Counted from the first letter of the stretch, positions 26,080 through 34,560 are shown. The stretch: 64,000 nt of DNA from Cyclobacteriaceae bacterium (GCA_022842845.1 JALHOT010000014.1:1-64000), one strand, 5' to 3'. Numbers and translations are program-made. Notes: generated by a model from the sequence alone, not told the origin.

Positions 26080-27230
26080 TGCAGGATCTACGAATATGTT
26101 TTCTCACCGAAAATTATCCTCCCCAAAGAGGAGGCATGGCTCAGTCATGCGACAGAATTGTGGAAGGCTTGCGCAAACGTGGCTACTTTGTTGATGTTTG
26201 GCATTTTGTTAACAAATCTTCCTCTCTAAAAACAACTCAACAGTTACAAGGTACTTATACCATGCTTCCTTACGAGGAAAGTGAAGCGCATACCCTAAAT
26301 GTAACCTGGAATGTTTTACAGCATCATGCTTGCGATTTGTTAATTTGTTTTGGTGGTTATCTTCCAATCCTCGCTGCACCGGTATTTGCTCAATGGTTAC
26401 AAAAACCTCTGATTACTTTATTGCGTGGCAACGATTTTGATGCCTCTATTTTTACACCACGAAAACGAGATATACTTAAAGATGCCTTGTTAGCCTCACA
26501 GCATGTTTGTGTAGTGAGTAGCGACAAAGCCTGGAAAGTAGGAAAGCTCTTTCCTCAAGTACCATTGACGTACATAGCCAATGGTATTGACTTGACAAAC
26601 TGGGAGCCGAGTGCCAGTGAACAGGTACATGCAAAACAATGGAAAGAAGAAAATGTAGGTGATAAGATTTGCATAGGCGTATTTGGTCAGTTGAAGGCAA
26701 AGAAAGGGTTGGGGGTATTGATAAATGCTATGATGGCCATGTCTGTTCTTTCAAATTTCCATCTCTTACTTATTGGTGAGATGGCAGAGGAGACAAAAGA
26801 ATTGATGAATAAGTCAGGCATCAGCTATTCATACTATTCTTTCATGGATCGCTACGAATTATTAAGGTATTACCTTGCTTGCGATGTAGTGGCCATAACT
26901 TCTTATTACGATGGCATGCCCAATGTATTGTTGGAAGCGGGCGCTTTGGGTCTGCCTGTCATTGCTTCGCGTGTAGATGGTATGAAGGATGTGGCTACTG
27001 GAAAAGCAAGTGAACTTTTATTTGTACCAGGCGATGAACAGGGATGCCGCATGGTGCTTACCAAATTTATTGAAGCAAGTAAGGCACAGCGCACAGAATG
27101 GGGTAGTGCCTTGCAAGATATTATTCATCAAAACTTTACCTCACAACACGAAATACATGCTTATGAAAAAATTATTGATCAGCTGCTTCATAATGATGGG
27201 GCTGCTATGCGCCTGCAATCCGGCCAATGA
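26079..27230 (+). CDS. GT4-family glycosyltransferase (operon gene 3)
   Basis: A 383-residue GT-B glycosyltransferase. The N-terminal loop ENYPPQRGGMAQSC and the acceptor-domain end IANGIDLTNW are typical of GT4. The donor-site region shows GQLKAKKGLGVLINAM and DGMPNVLLEAGALGLPVIASRVDGM with the E-x7-G/E block. The start overlaps the previous stop by one base (TAATG). The last 68 bases overlap the lipoprotein gene in another frame. It acts in the same presumed surface-glycan pathway as its neighbours; the linkage it makes is unknown. Confidence 0.88.
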   Translation: MQDLRICFLTENYPPQRGGMAQSCDRIVEGLRKRGYFVDVWHFVNKSSSLKTTQQLQGTYTMLPYEESEAHTLNVTWNVLQHHACDLLICFGGYLPILAAPVFAQWLQKPLITLLRGNDFDASIFTPRKRDILKDALLASQHVCVVSSDKAWKVGKLFPQVPLTYIANGIDLTNWEPSASEQVHAKQWKEENVGDKICIGVFGQLKAKKGLGVLINAMMAMSVLSNFHLLLIGEMAEETKELMNKSGISYSYYSFMDRYELLRYYLACDVVAITSYYDGMPNVLLEAGALGLPVIASRVDGMKDVATGKASELLFVPGDEQGCRMVLTKFIEASKAQRTEWGSALQDIIHQNFTSQHEIHAYEKIIDQLLHNDGAAMRLQSGQ

Positions 27231-27735
27231 AACGGCCCAGTTTTCTATCCATACTAATAAGGATAAAACGCTGGCCACGGTTACTGTAGGTAGTGAACAA
27301 ATTGTAGTAGATATGCCGGAAGGTTCTTTAACTGGAATCTTTAAAAAGGAAAAAAGAAAGTATTACGATGGTAGTAACGCGATGCGCTATGCTGTAAAGT
27401 TTTCGGAAGATGGATTTAAGTTGCGGGATTTTAGAGAAGAGCTGCTTTGGAAAGTGAAGATCTATGATGACAAGATCAAACTAGCCGATAACGAAGAAAT
27501 GAACAATGCATATGAAATTAAAATGCGTGATGAAGGCAAGGTTAAATTGGAAAGAAATGATCAACCATTAACAGAACTGCGCATGAATGAGGCTGCCGAG
27601 TGGTTTCAGGTAAGTGATCAACTGAAGACCAAAGGTGCAGGTTTATCTTTGGCACCGGCCCTTCTGCTAATCAAAGAGTTGGAACCAGCAGAACAATATA
27701 TTTTAATGGCAGAACTGAAAGCCAAGGGTAGGTGA
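27163..27735 (+). CDS. Small lipoprotein embedded in the glycosyltransferase operon (gene 4)
   Basis: A 190-residue protein starting MKKLLISCFIMMGLLCACNP, a lipoprotein signal with Cys near residue 18. The frame remains open back to 26989, but the signal peptide fixes the start at 27163, inside the 3' end of the preceding gene (68-base overlap). The mature part is charged and beta-rich (ATVTVGSEQIVVDMPEGS, DGFKLRDFREELLWKVKIYDDK) and matches no family I recognise. It overlaps the next gene by GTGA. The overlap on both sides shows it belongs to the operon. Confidence 0.72.
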   Translation: MKKLLISCFIMMGLLCACNPANETAQFSIHTNKDKTLATVTVGSEQIVVDMPEGSLTGIFKKEKRKYYDGSNAMRYAVKFSEDGFKLRDFREELLWKVKIYDDKIKLADNEEMNNAYEIKMRDEGKVKLERNDQPLTELRMNEAAEWFQVSDQLKTKGAGLSLAPALLLIKELEPAEQYILMAELKAKGR

Positions 27736-28565
27736 AACTTTTCTATGCCATGGGGGGCGGCATGGGGCATCTGTACCGCACGAAGATTTTTATTAAACAA
27801 GCCGGGTATGTAGATTATAAGATTGTTACGGCCAATCCTTTAGTGCGTAACCTGTTCGAGGAAGATGCCATCATCTTATTGGAAGCCAATCACTACGAAA
27901 GGAGCTGGACTGATTTTGTCAACGAAATATTGCCGCAACTTGCTGTAGAAGCTTTCTATATTGATTCTTTTCCATGGGGTATTGTTCATGAATTGTCATC
28001 CGTGCAATTCAACGCAATTCCGATTTATTACATTGCGAGGAGGTTACGCTGGGAAGTATATTGTCATTCAAAACCCCCAGGAAACATCATCTTTGAAAGA
28101 ACCTATTGCATCGAGCCTTTAGAAAATGTACATGCTACTTTTGTACAACAATATTCTAAGGAGGTAACAACACTCGATTTGCCTTATCCTCAGGCTCAAA
28201 TGGATAAAGTGCAAAACAGGTTCAGGTTGGACGCTAAGCCGCTGTGGCTCATTGTGCACGCATCCAATCAGCAAGAATTGAGAGTACTTTATGAATATGC
28301 CCGGGAAGTTGCCCAGTTGAATTCCTTATCACCATTTTTTTTAGTAATCAGCGATCAAGTATTGGAGGGATTAGAAGATCGATGTATTACCTATACACCC
28401 GCTGTCGATTGGTTTCCATTGGCGGACCGAATTTTTTGTGGGGCAGGATTTAATACAGTGCAGCAAGCCTTACCCTATTGGCACAAGGTCAGCTTTTGGC
28501 CCTTTCCCAGAAAGTATGATGACCAGGCCTGGCGCCTGGCGTATTGGCAAAATAAATTGACTTAG
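27732..28565 (+). CDS. MurG-like GT-B glycosyltransferase (operon gene 5)
   Basis: A 277-residue protein starting at GTG (overlap GTGA with the previous stop). The N-terminal AMGGGMGHLYR resembles the glycine-rich loop of MurG/GT28-type enzymes, and the C-terminal CGAGFNTVQQALPYWHK plus FPRKYDDQAWRL matches their nucleotide-sugar site. It is somewhat short for the fold (usual length 330-380), with a compact acceptor domain. It closes the operon; no terminator hairpin is evident before the tRNA gene. Confidence 0.72.
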   Translation: MKLFYAMGGGMGHLYRTKIFIKQAGYVDYKIVTANPLVRNLFEEDAIILLEANHYERSWTDFVNEILPQLAVEAFYIDSFPWGIVHELSSVQFNAIPIYYIARRLRWEVYCHSKPPGNIIFERTYCIEPLENVHATFVQQYSKEVTTLDLPYPQAQMDKVQNRFRLDAKPLWLIVHASNQQELRVLYEYAREVAQLNSLSPFFLVISDQVLEGLEDRCITYTPAVDWFPLADRIFCGAGFNTVQQALPYWHKVSFWPFPRKYDDQAWRLAYWQNKLT

Positions 28566-28637
28566 CTTTTACACCTGAAATAAGTAATTAGGATTTTAAC
28601 AGGTGCTGCGAAAAGTGTTACTTGCAGCAATTTATTG

Positions 28638-28709
28638 GCCTCCGTAGTTCAATGGATAGAATTTCAGATTCCGATTCTGAAGATGCAGGTTCGATTCCTG
28701 CCGGGGGTA
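28638..28709 (+). tRNA. tRNA-Arg (anticodon CCG)
   Basis: Cloverleaf read by hand: acceptor GCCTCCG/CGGGGGT (with G-U pairs), D stem GTTC/GAAT, anticodon stem TCAGA/TCTGA with loop TTCCGAT (anticodon CCG at 28671-28673), T arm GCAGG-TTCGATT-CCTGC, discriminator A at 28709. CCA is not encoded. It reads CGG arginine codons. A decayed recombinase begins about 100 bases downstream, consistent with tRNA genes as integration targets. Confidence 0.93.
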
Positions 28710-28815
28710 CTACAAGGGATTGATTCGTTTCTGGAGTTTGCCCGATTGTCTCTTTTTCTCTGAAACTATTTGTAAATGAGCTAATTAACTCCATAATTAA
28801 ATTAGTTTTATTGGT

Positions 28816-29639
28816 TCAAAACTGACCAGTTTCTCGCACGTAATGAATCCCTTCAGGAAGGACCAATCTTTGAATATCAACTTTCGTATTATAAATGCCA
28901 GAAACCCATAGTTCTTTTAAATTTGAAGCAATTTGAATTCTGTACTCGACAAAATTTTCTTGGTTCGAGATTTCAAATTTCGTGTCTTCAAAGTTCTTAC
29001 TTATAATTTGTCTTCTTTCTTTTGTTCTGTTATGTTTCTGGAATAGGTCTCGTCATCAATTTTGTCAAGGATATACTTTTCTTCTAGCCTAGTGATTTTA
29101 GGGTTTACTTCAGTTAATTGATTTTGTATTTGAGAATTTTGTGACCTAATGCCTTCGGTCATTTCAAAAAACACTTGCTTAAGTTTTAACTTAAAAGCTT
29201 TAATCAAGGAGTCAGCTACTTTAAATTTATCAAGAAGTTCAATAAACATTTCATAAAGAGTATCAGCTTTTAGATTTAATGGAAATTCACTTCATCTAAT
29301 AGTATAGTAGTAAAAAAGTAATGTTTTATCTTTTAATCTCTTTCTACCTATGTACCCTGACATGGACTTATTAGTTTTCTCGTCTTTGAGAAATCGATTA
29401 AAGGGAAAGAGAAGGTTTTTCGTTTTGTTTATATATCCTTGCCTGTTGCCTTTTAATATCTCATTTACCTTGGTAAAAAGTTCAACTGATACAATGGGTT
29501 TATGGGTGCCCTTGAATATTTCTCCAAGTACAACAGAATGTTGTAGGTAGCCGCAGTATAATAGATTCCTAAACATTCTGGTTAAATGCTGAGGGAGTAT
29601 TTTAAAATTATATTCGACTTTAAACTTGCGAATAATTTC
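28816..29639 (-). pseudogene. Decayed large serine recombinase (C-terminal part only)
   Basis: Reading the minus strand from 29639, the frame gives KFKVEYNFKILPQHLTRMFR then NLLYCGYL, HKPIVSVELFTKVNEIL and the zinc-ribbon region, where both cysteine pairs are lost and a TGA sits at 29292-29294. The same frame then continues as ADTLYEMFIELLDKFKV and a coiled-coil segment to a TAA at 29001-29003. A shift near 29005-29015 restores about 65 more residues (NFVEYRIQIASNLKELWVSG, LVLPEGIHYVRETGQF) ending at 28816. This is the order of the recombinase, zinc-ribbon and coiled-coil C-terminus of Bacteroidota serine integrases. The catalytic N-terminal domain is absent and a TAG lies at 29640-29642. Confidence 0.8.
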
Positions 29640-29910
29640 CTAACTATTTAATCCATCCCCTCTCCACTCAAATGCCATATTTACGTATTCGCTATTTCTG
29701 TCTTGAACAAGGGTTGGAGATTCCACGTAATGTGACCACCTGATTTCGTGAAAAACACTGGTCAGTTTGCGCAGAAATTCCACAATGTGTTGTGGCTATA
29801 GAAAAATTGGCTTGTATTTTAGGTGACTTGAAATGTTTAAAAAATGATATATCTTCGGTTAGATGAATTTAAATCTCTCATTTTTTGAGAGGCTTTTGTG
29901 CAAGTTAACT
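29640..29910. other. Noncoding remnant region with short repeats
   Basis: No coding frame is supported. The stretch holds two related blocks, GATTCCACGTAATGTGACCA (about 29720-29739) and GAAATTCCACAATGTG (about 29774), and the 12-mer ACTGGTCAGTTT (29757-29768), whose complement also occurs at 28819-28830 on the far side of the recombinase pseudogene. A 7/8 promoter -7 match (TATCTTCG, 29850-29857) precedes the response regulator. These look like remnants of a mobile element. Confidence 0.4.
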
Positions 29911-30573
29911 ATGGGCTCAATTCGAATTGGAATTGCTGAAGACTTTCAGCCAATTAGGGATGCAGTTATTACAAAATTAACTGAGGTAAATGATTTATCT
30001 GTTGTGGTAGCTGCCTCTAATGGTAAAGAACTATTAGTAATGTTAGAGGGTAAAGAAGTTGATATTGTTCTAATGGACATTAGAATGCCCATAATGGATG
30101 GGTTACAGACCACGACTATTTTAAGAGATAGATTTCCATGCATTAAAGTTATAGCCTTTACACAAAATGATTGCTATAATAATATTATCCAAATGAGTAG
30201 ACTTGGAGTAAAAAGCTTTTTACTTAAGGAAGATATTAATTTGCTTATCCGAGTCATTAAGATAATAAATGATGGTGGCATTTATTTTACAGATGAAATT
30301 GGTGCAATCATTCAATCCAGTATTGGCTATGACTCCGGCCTCAATACTTCAGAAATAGTAAAAGAATTAAGTGCAGTACAACTTCAAGTACTTAAAGCTA
30401 TTTGTTCAGGTCTTAGTAGTACGGAGATAGGTGAAATAGTTAATAAAAGCTCAAGAACTGTTGAAGATTATAGGTCAACCCTCTATAAAATCTTTCATGT
30501 CAACAATAAAGAACAACTAATTTCGAGTGCTATAGCCCAAAAAATAGTAAAGCCTATCACTTATACTCTGTAA
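29911..30573 (+). CDS. NarL/LuxR-family response regulator (orphan)
   Basis: A 220-residue two-component response regulator. The receiver domain has the acidic pair at residues 10-11 (IAEDF), the phosphoacceptor Asp56 in IVLMDIRMP and the conserved Lys in SFLLKED. The LuxR-type helix-turn-helix is at 150-210 (LSAVQLQVLKAICSGLSSTE then RTVEDYRSTLYKIF). The ATG at 29911 is preferred: the upstream ATG at 29863 coincides with the predicted transcription start and adds a non-family extension. No histidine kinase is encoded nearby. It lies in an AT-rich patch after the recombinase remnant and may control the following secreted proteins; that link is inferred. Confidence 0.86.
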   Translation: MGSIRIGIAEDFQPIRDAVITKLTEVNDLSVVVAASNGKELLVMLEGKEVDIVLMDIRMPIMDGLQTTTILRDRFPCIKVIAFTQNDCYNNIIQMSRLGVKSFLLKEDINLLIRVIKIINDGGIYFTDEIGAIIQSSIGYDSGLNTSEIVKELSAVQLQVLKAICSGLSSTEIGEIVNKSSRTVEDYRSTLYKIFHVNNKEQLISSAIAQKIVKPITYTL

Positions 30574-30937
30574 TAATAAACCGTAAATCTACGGTTGACT
30601 TTGCCAATACACAAAGTCAAATTTACTTCATAATACATCGCGCGTAATTATTATTGGCTTTGCTTCCCGCCATTAAGAGAAGAAAAACTAATGTTTCTTG
30701 GCTGGACAACATTCATTGTAATAGGGTCTTTTATTTACAACGGTATCGATTACCACTTCTAGTGATTATGGTTTATCAGGTTCATTGGTTAAAAGAACTT
30801 TTGTTCAGTGTGTGTGAGATGTGACTCTTTGGAGATTGAAATTTTCGAATTAAATATTCCATTCGTAATTAAATAGTTAGAGAGTACAGCTCAAATTGGC
30901 CTCAGCTTAAAACCTTTAACAAATAATACTGATTTTT
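30574..30937. other. Intergenic region, 364 bases, no gene seen
   Basis: Contains a 7-bp hairpin (AACCGTA/TACGGTT, 30579-30596) directly after the response-regulator stop, without a T-run. The rest is AT-rich and shows no coding frame, tRNA or clear promoter. Confidence 0.45.
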
Positions 30938-32548
30938 ATGAGATATAATATTAAATACATGGCACGTGTGTTACTGCTTTTTACAGTAATACTATTTTTT
31001 CGTTGTACTGACCAGTACAATGAGAAAGAAAAAATATCTAACCCAGATATTGATTTGAGTTCTAGGGCAGTCTTATCGCAAGAATTGCGCGATAGCACTA
31101 ATAATGCAGAAAGTCTAGTTGCGAGTACATATACAGAACCTACTAATTTAGCACTTAGTCGATCAAGTTCAACTTCAATAAACTACGCCCTTCAAGCGAC
31201 AGTTACTGCAGAATCGACTTATCCCGGTTACTCTATTCTCAAAATAAAGGATGGAAGCAGAAACACCACTGTTGGGCCATCGTACAGTTGGACTAATAAC
31301 TTTCCAGCTGGTGGTAAACTACCCGAAAGTGTTTTCTTAAAATTTAGTTCACTGAAAAGTATTGACCGAATTGATATATATTCGAGTTCAGGATACGTAT
31401 TACAAAACTATACAATACAATATCGTGTAACCACAACGGGGACCTGGATAAATTTAGTTAATGTTACAGGAAATACTTCCGTGGTAAGAACACACACATT
31501 TCCTTCAGTTAATTTATTAGAAGTTCAGATCATTTGTCAGTTAGGTCCAAATAGCCAAACCATTTACGGAAGGCTTAATGAAGTTGAAATTTATGGACCC
31601 ATTGAGCCAACACTTCCTTATATCGTGAACGAAAATGGAATTCTTTCTTTTAATTCGTCCGGAGACGTTGAACAGGCAATCGCATATCTAGAATACAAGT
31701 ATGACCAATATAGTGCTGCGTTCGCTTCTCAATATTCAAATTTAACAGCTGACCAATTTGCAGACATGGAAGAGACTACAGGTTTTAATGATGATCAGCC
31801 ATATATTGATTTTGAGAATCAACATGGCATTTATTCTTTACGAGCAACACTTGCAGCTCAAGAGAATTATTGGCTTGAAAATACTGCTGGAGATGAAACT
31901 GCTGGGGTGGATCCTGATGATTTATATATGAATGATTATGAATTGAGAACTCTCATTAATTCAAATGGTTACATAAAGGTTGGAACATTATATTATGTTT
32001 TTATGACTGATGGCTCATATTATACGTATGAAGATGATGGTGGTGGCGGTGGTGGTGGTGGCGGTGGCGGATGCTTAGATTGCCCAATTCTACTAGGTAA
32101 TATAAAAAACATGAAGCAAGGCGATCCCCTACCAAGCGGAGTGAAATATTACAAATCTGAGCCGACTCTTTCGGTTATGTATAATAATCCGTGTAGAATT
32201 TACGCCAAGAATAATGGCCGCAAACCTAATGGTGATGGCTCTTGGAGATTTAAATGGAAAGTGAAGTCATCTAACGGACCTTTTTCGGGACCTGGTAGGG
32301 TAAAAGCTATTACTAAATCTCAACAGAAGAGGAATGGTCGTTGGAAAAATAGAGGAGCAGTAATAGGAGCCCAGGTATATGGAAATCTTTGTTCAGGTGC
32401 CGCTGTTGAGGATTTTTACCAAGAAAGGCGACAGCGCAAAATTAAATCAAAAATTCCATTGCAAAATTTTGCCGTTCCAAATGGTGGAATTTTTGGTTTT
32501 CATTACCACGAAAAAGTTGGTAGCTTTACTTCAACACTTAATTGGTAG
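30938..32548 (+). CDS. Lipoprotein with discoidin-like domain, polyglycine hinge and basic C-terminal domain
   Basis: A 536-residue exported protein. The N-terminus has a hydrophobic stretch ending ILFFRC, a plausible though non-canonical lipobox, followed by polar residues. Residues about 75-215 resemble an F5/8 type C (discoidin, galactose-binding) domain: NLALSRSSSTS, SWTNNFPAGGKLPESVFLKF and IYGRLNEVEIYG. An acidic helical segment follows, then eleven consecutive glycines (368-378), then a Cys-containing, strongly basic 155-residue C-terminal domain of no family I know (GRKPNGDGSWRFKWKVKS, FYQERRQRKIKSK). The two-part layout with a hinge resembles surface effectors, but no toxin motif was identified. 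A perfect terminator follows. Confidence 0.72.
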   Translation: MRYNIKYMARVLLLFTVILFFRCTDQYNEKEKISNPDIDLSSRAVLSQELRDSTNNAESLVASTYTEPTNLALSRSSSTSINYALQATVTAESTYPGYSILKIKDGSRNTTVGPSYSWTNNFPAGGKLPESVFLKFSSLKSIDRIDIYSSSGYVLQNYTIQYRVTTTGTWINLVNVTGNTSVVRTHTFPSVNLLEVQIICQLGPNSQTIYGRLNEVEIYGPIEPTLPYIVNENGILSFNSSGDVEQAIAYLEYKYDQYSAAFASQYSNLTADQFADMEETTGFNDDQPYIDFENQHGIYSLRATLAAQENYWLENTAGDETAGVDPDDLYMNDYELRTLINSNGYIKVGTLYYVFMTDGSYYTYEDDGGGGGGGGGGGCLDCPILLGNIKNMKQGDPLPSGVKYYKSEPTLSVMYNNPCRIYAKNNGRKPNGDGSWRFKWKVKSSNGPFSGPGRVKAITKSQQKRNGRWKNRGAVIGAQVYGNLCSGAAVEDFYQERRQRKIKSKIPLQNFAVPNGGIFGFHYHEKVGSFTSTLNW

Positions 32549-32555
32549 GTTCATT

Positions 32556-32586
32556 AAAACCACTAACCACTTTGGTTAGTGGTTTT
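32556..32586 (+). terminator. Intrinsic terminator after the discoidin lipoprotein gene
   Basis: A perfect 14-bp stem AAAACCACTAACCA with a 3-base loop, ending in TTTT; 8 bases after the stop codon. The symmetric A/T flanks allow function in either direction. Confidence 0.82.
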
Positions 32587-32608
32587 AACTTGTTAAAAAT
32601 TTTAATCT

Positions 32609-33316
32609 ATGATATATATATATCGGGTTCTAACCATAACTGTCATATTTGCTCACTCTCTTATAGTCTTTGAGGCTGATGCTCAAAGTTCTCTAGGTCT
32701 ATCCATTAATTATGGAGACAATCTTACTTTCACACCTAATTATTCTGATTTGCTTTTGAATAGAAAATCATTTACACCCACACTAGTTTACTCAAATCAA
32801 AAAGGTCTTCCGTTAGGACTTTCTACTATTTTCGGTGCACAGGCTGGAATAGCCGGATATCAATTAATTCCAGAGGTGAGTGATCCCTTGAGCCGAAGTA
32901 GAGAACGTTATCCTTTTATTGATTACGGAATTTTCGTAAGCAGGATAGAAGTTATACCTGGTAAAACATTTTTTATTGGCAAGAGAGAGATGTTTATTGG
33001 GTTAGGAGGTGGAGTTAGCTACTACCTATTATTTCCATTCACAACCATGAGTGTTTTTGGAAGTTCTGGGGATCTGTTGTTTTCATCTTATATAGAGGCA
33101 CCAAATAGTGGAACCATTGCTTGGTTTGCCAAAGTGAATACCAAAATTTCCCTATCACAGCGTTTCGATCTAGCCTTACAATACACAAGGCATTGGGAAT
33201 CTATCCTTCATGGCGAATTTGAATTTTACAATGATAATAATCCACCTGAAACAGGATCGATTAAACTTATTCCTCAAGGTGTATCATTGATACTACTCTA
33301 TCGCTTAAAAAAATAG
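32609..33316 (+). CDS. Small outer-membrane beta-barrel-like protein
   Basis: A 235-residue protein with a signal peptide (cleavage probably after FEADAQ). The mature part alternates hydrophobic/polar residues in beta strands (SLGLSINYGDNLTFTPNY, REMFIGLGGGVSYYLLF, RFDLALQYTRHWES) and ends in GVSLILLYRLKK, a pattern typical of small outer-membrane barrels. I do not recognise the family. It follows the discoidin lipoprotein gene and shares its AT-rich composition; a terminator lies between, so it likely has its own promoter. Confidence 0.62.
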   Translation: MIYIYRVLTITVIFAHSLIVFEADAQSSLGLSINYGDNLTFTPNYSDLLLNRKSFTPTLVYSNQKGLPLGLSTIFGAQAGIAGYQLIPEVSDPLSRSRERYPFIDYGIFVSRIEVIPGKTFFIGKREMFIGLGGGVSYYLLFPFTTMSVFGSSGDLLFSSYIEAPNSGTIAWFAKVNTKISLSQRFDLALQYTRHWESILHGEFEFYNDNNPPETGSIKLIPQGVSLILLYRLKK

Positions 33317-33751
33317 ACATAAACAATCTCAACAAGAGAATATGGCCATTCCACCCTTTCCAGTATTTTTCAAAATGTCGAACCGATTAGATTGGACAAA
33401 TAGTCCACTTTATCCTCACGATTTACAGACATTGTAGTTATGATTTGCTGTCATAATAAGACCATTGCTTGGACCGCTATTTCTACCTACCCCGACCTAA
33501 CAGCTAATTTTTCTGGTCATATATCCCCATTCTTCCCAGGCACCTTCCCGACTTATATAAACATATCTCTCAGTGGTTCTAGTACCCAAAAGTCAGGATT
33601 AAGGCTGGGTTTCGATTTTTAAAGGGGAATTGATTGAACTATGAAAATTATAAGACCCTCTTGTTAATATAAGTTTTGTAAAACAGTTTAAGGCTCATTA
33701 AATCCTCAGTAAGTTGGTTCGAGAACTGTATCATTGGGATACTATATATCC
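33317..33751 (+). other. Long untranslated stretch ending in a terminator; possible small RNA
   Basis: No convincing gene is present. Short frames at 33342-33437 (31 codons) and 33440-33622 (60 codons) lack family features. The region ends at a strong plus-strand terminator although the nearest plus-strand gene stops 436 bases earlier, so a noncoding RNA or a long 3' untranslated region is possible. Confidence 0.35.
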
Positions 33752-33777
33752 AAGACCGAGTCATCGGTCTTTTTTTT
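33752..33777 (+). terminator. Plus-strand intrinsic terminator facing marR
   Basis: An 8-bp stem AAGACCGA/TCGGTCTT with loop GTCA is followed by eight T. The T-run overlaps the stop codon of the convergent marR-like gene, so it protects that gene from antisense transcription. Confidence 0.88.
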
Positions 33778-34423
33778 ATGCGCCAAGTTTTTGATGGTAC
33801 ACCTTTGTGTGGTAATTGTTTAAGCGATCAATCATGCGCATAAAAGTAATCCTGTCTTCATGTGGCATGTCGGCCATTACGTCTTCTATGGCCTTAGGTT
33901 GCGAAAAAACTTCAAATAATTTATGCCTGCCTTTATCAGAAAGGATCAGGAGTTTTTCTCTTTTGTCAGCAGGGTTCTCATTTTCAATAACCCACTCTTG
34001 TTGTAAGAGTCTTTTAATAATATCAATACCGGTAGGTATTTCAGTCATGTTCATGCGGCAGAGGCTTTTCTTGCTGATGTTGTTTCGCCACCCCAGAGTA
34101 GCCAGAAAGAGAAAGTCTTCCAAACTTTTAAAGCCATGATTTTGTAAAATGGGTTTGAAGTAAAAACGAATGGCCTTGTATAAACGAATCACAATATGGG
34201 CCGCCAGGCCACTGCCATGGGGGATCGCTGGATAATCACCCTGCAGTTGCGCCTCTTCAATTAAAGGATCTTCCATAAAAAGTGCTCCTGATCTTTTTAT
34301 AGGAGCATCAGGCTTCTTATTCAATACCCAACGGGCAAAGTCCTCTACCGAAGAACCGGCATTGGCTTCTTTAAATTTCTCCCATTGCTCAATCAATGGT
34401 ATGATGGAATTCTCTTTATACAT
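33776..34423 (-). CDS. MarR-family winged-helix transcriptional regulator
   Basis: A 215-residue protein with a MarR-type winged helix: recognition helix region SKKSLCRMNMTEIPTGIDII, then RLLQQEWVIENENPADKREKLLILSDKG, where the wing carries the usual Asp-Lys-Arg. A ~90-residue N-terminal extension is longer than in typical MarR proteins. MarR dimers repress promoters until a ligand binds. It is transcribed divergently from the TonB-dependent receptor across a 157-base gap, so that receptor is the likely target. Confidence 0.82.
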   Translation of the reverse strand: MYKENSIIPLIEQWEKFKEANAGSSVEDFARWVLNKKPDAPIKRSGALFMEDPLIEEAQLQGDYPAIPHGSGLAAHIVIRLYKAIRFYFKPILQNHGFKSLEDFLFLATLGWRNNISKKSLCRMNMTEIPTGIDIIKRLLQQEWVIENENPADKREKLLILSDKGRHKLFEVFSQPKAIEDVMADMPHEDRITFMRMIDRLNNYHTKVYHQKLGA

Positions 34424-34552
34424 GATGTGCTGGCAAATCTAATAATAAAATGAAAACATTATAAAAATATATTTTTATGCCTTTTTGAAACCTTTAATTA
34501 TCTTTTTTGTTCAATAAAAGTTATGATATCATTTTAAAATTCAAATATTCTG

Positions 34553-34560
34553 TATGTTTG
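34553..34560 (+). promoter_or_regulatory. -7 promoter box of the TonB-dependent receptor
   Basis: TATGTTTG matches TAnnTTTG exactly and lies 20 bases before the ATG at 34581. An in-frame ATG at 34554 is inside this box, which argues that the true start is 34581. Confidence 0.5.

Noticed and set aside
29700-29790. IS21-type transposon ends suggested by TGTGACCACC-like words
   Set aside because: Only partial repeats were visible, with no istA/istB coding frame and no matching opposite end.
30938-33316. A toxin-immunity pair formed by the modular lipoprotein and the following gene
   Set aside because: The downstream protein has a signal peptide and barrel-like strands, unlike immunity proteins, and a terminator separates the two genes.
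33440-33622. A 60-codon frame in the noncoding stretch
   Set aside because: No signal peptide, family motif or neighbour support; its composition does not differ from the surrounding untranslated DNA.
28638-33750. A direct repeat of the tRNA-Arg(CCG) 3' end at the right side of the AT-rich patch (around 33715, GTTGGTTCGAG)
   Set aside because: The match covers only a few T-arm bases and does not continue into the acceptor; it cannot support an attachment site, so the island boundary remains undefined.
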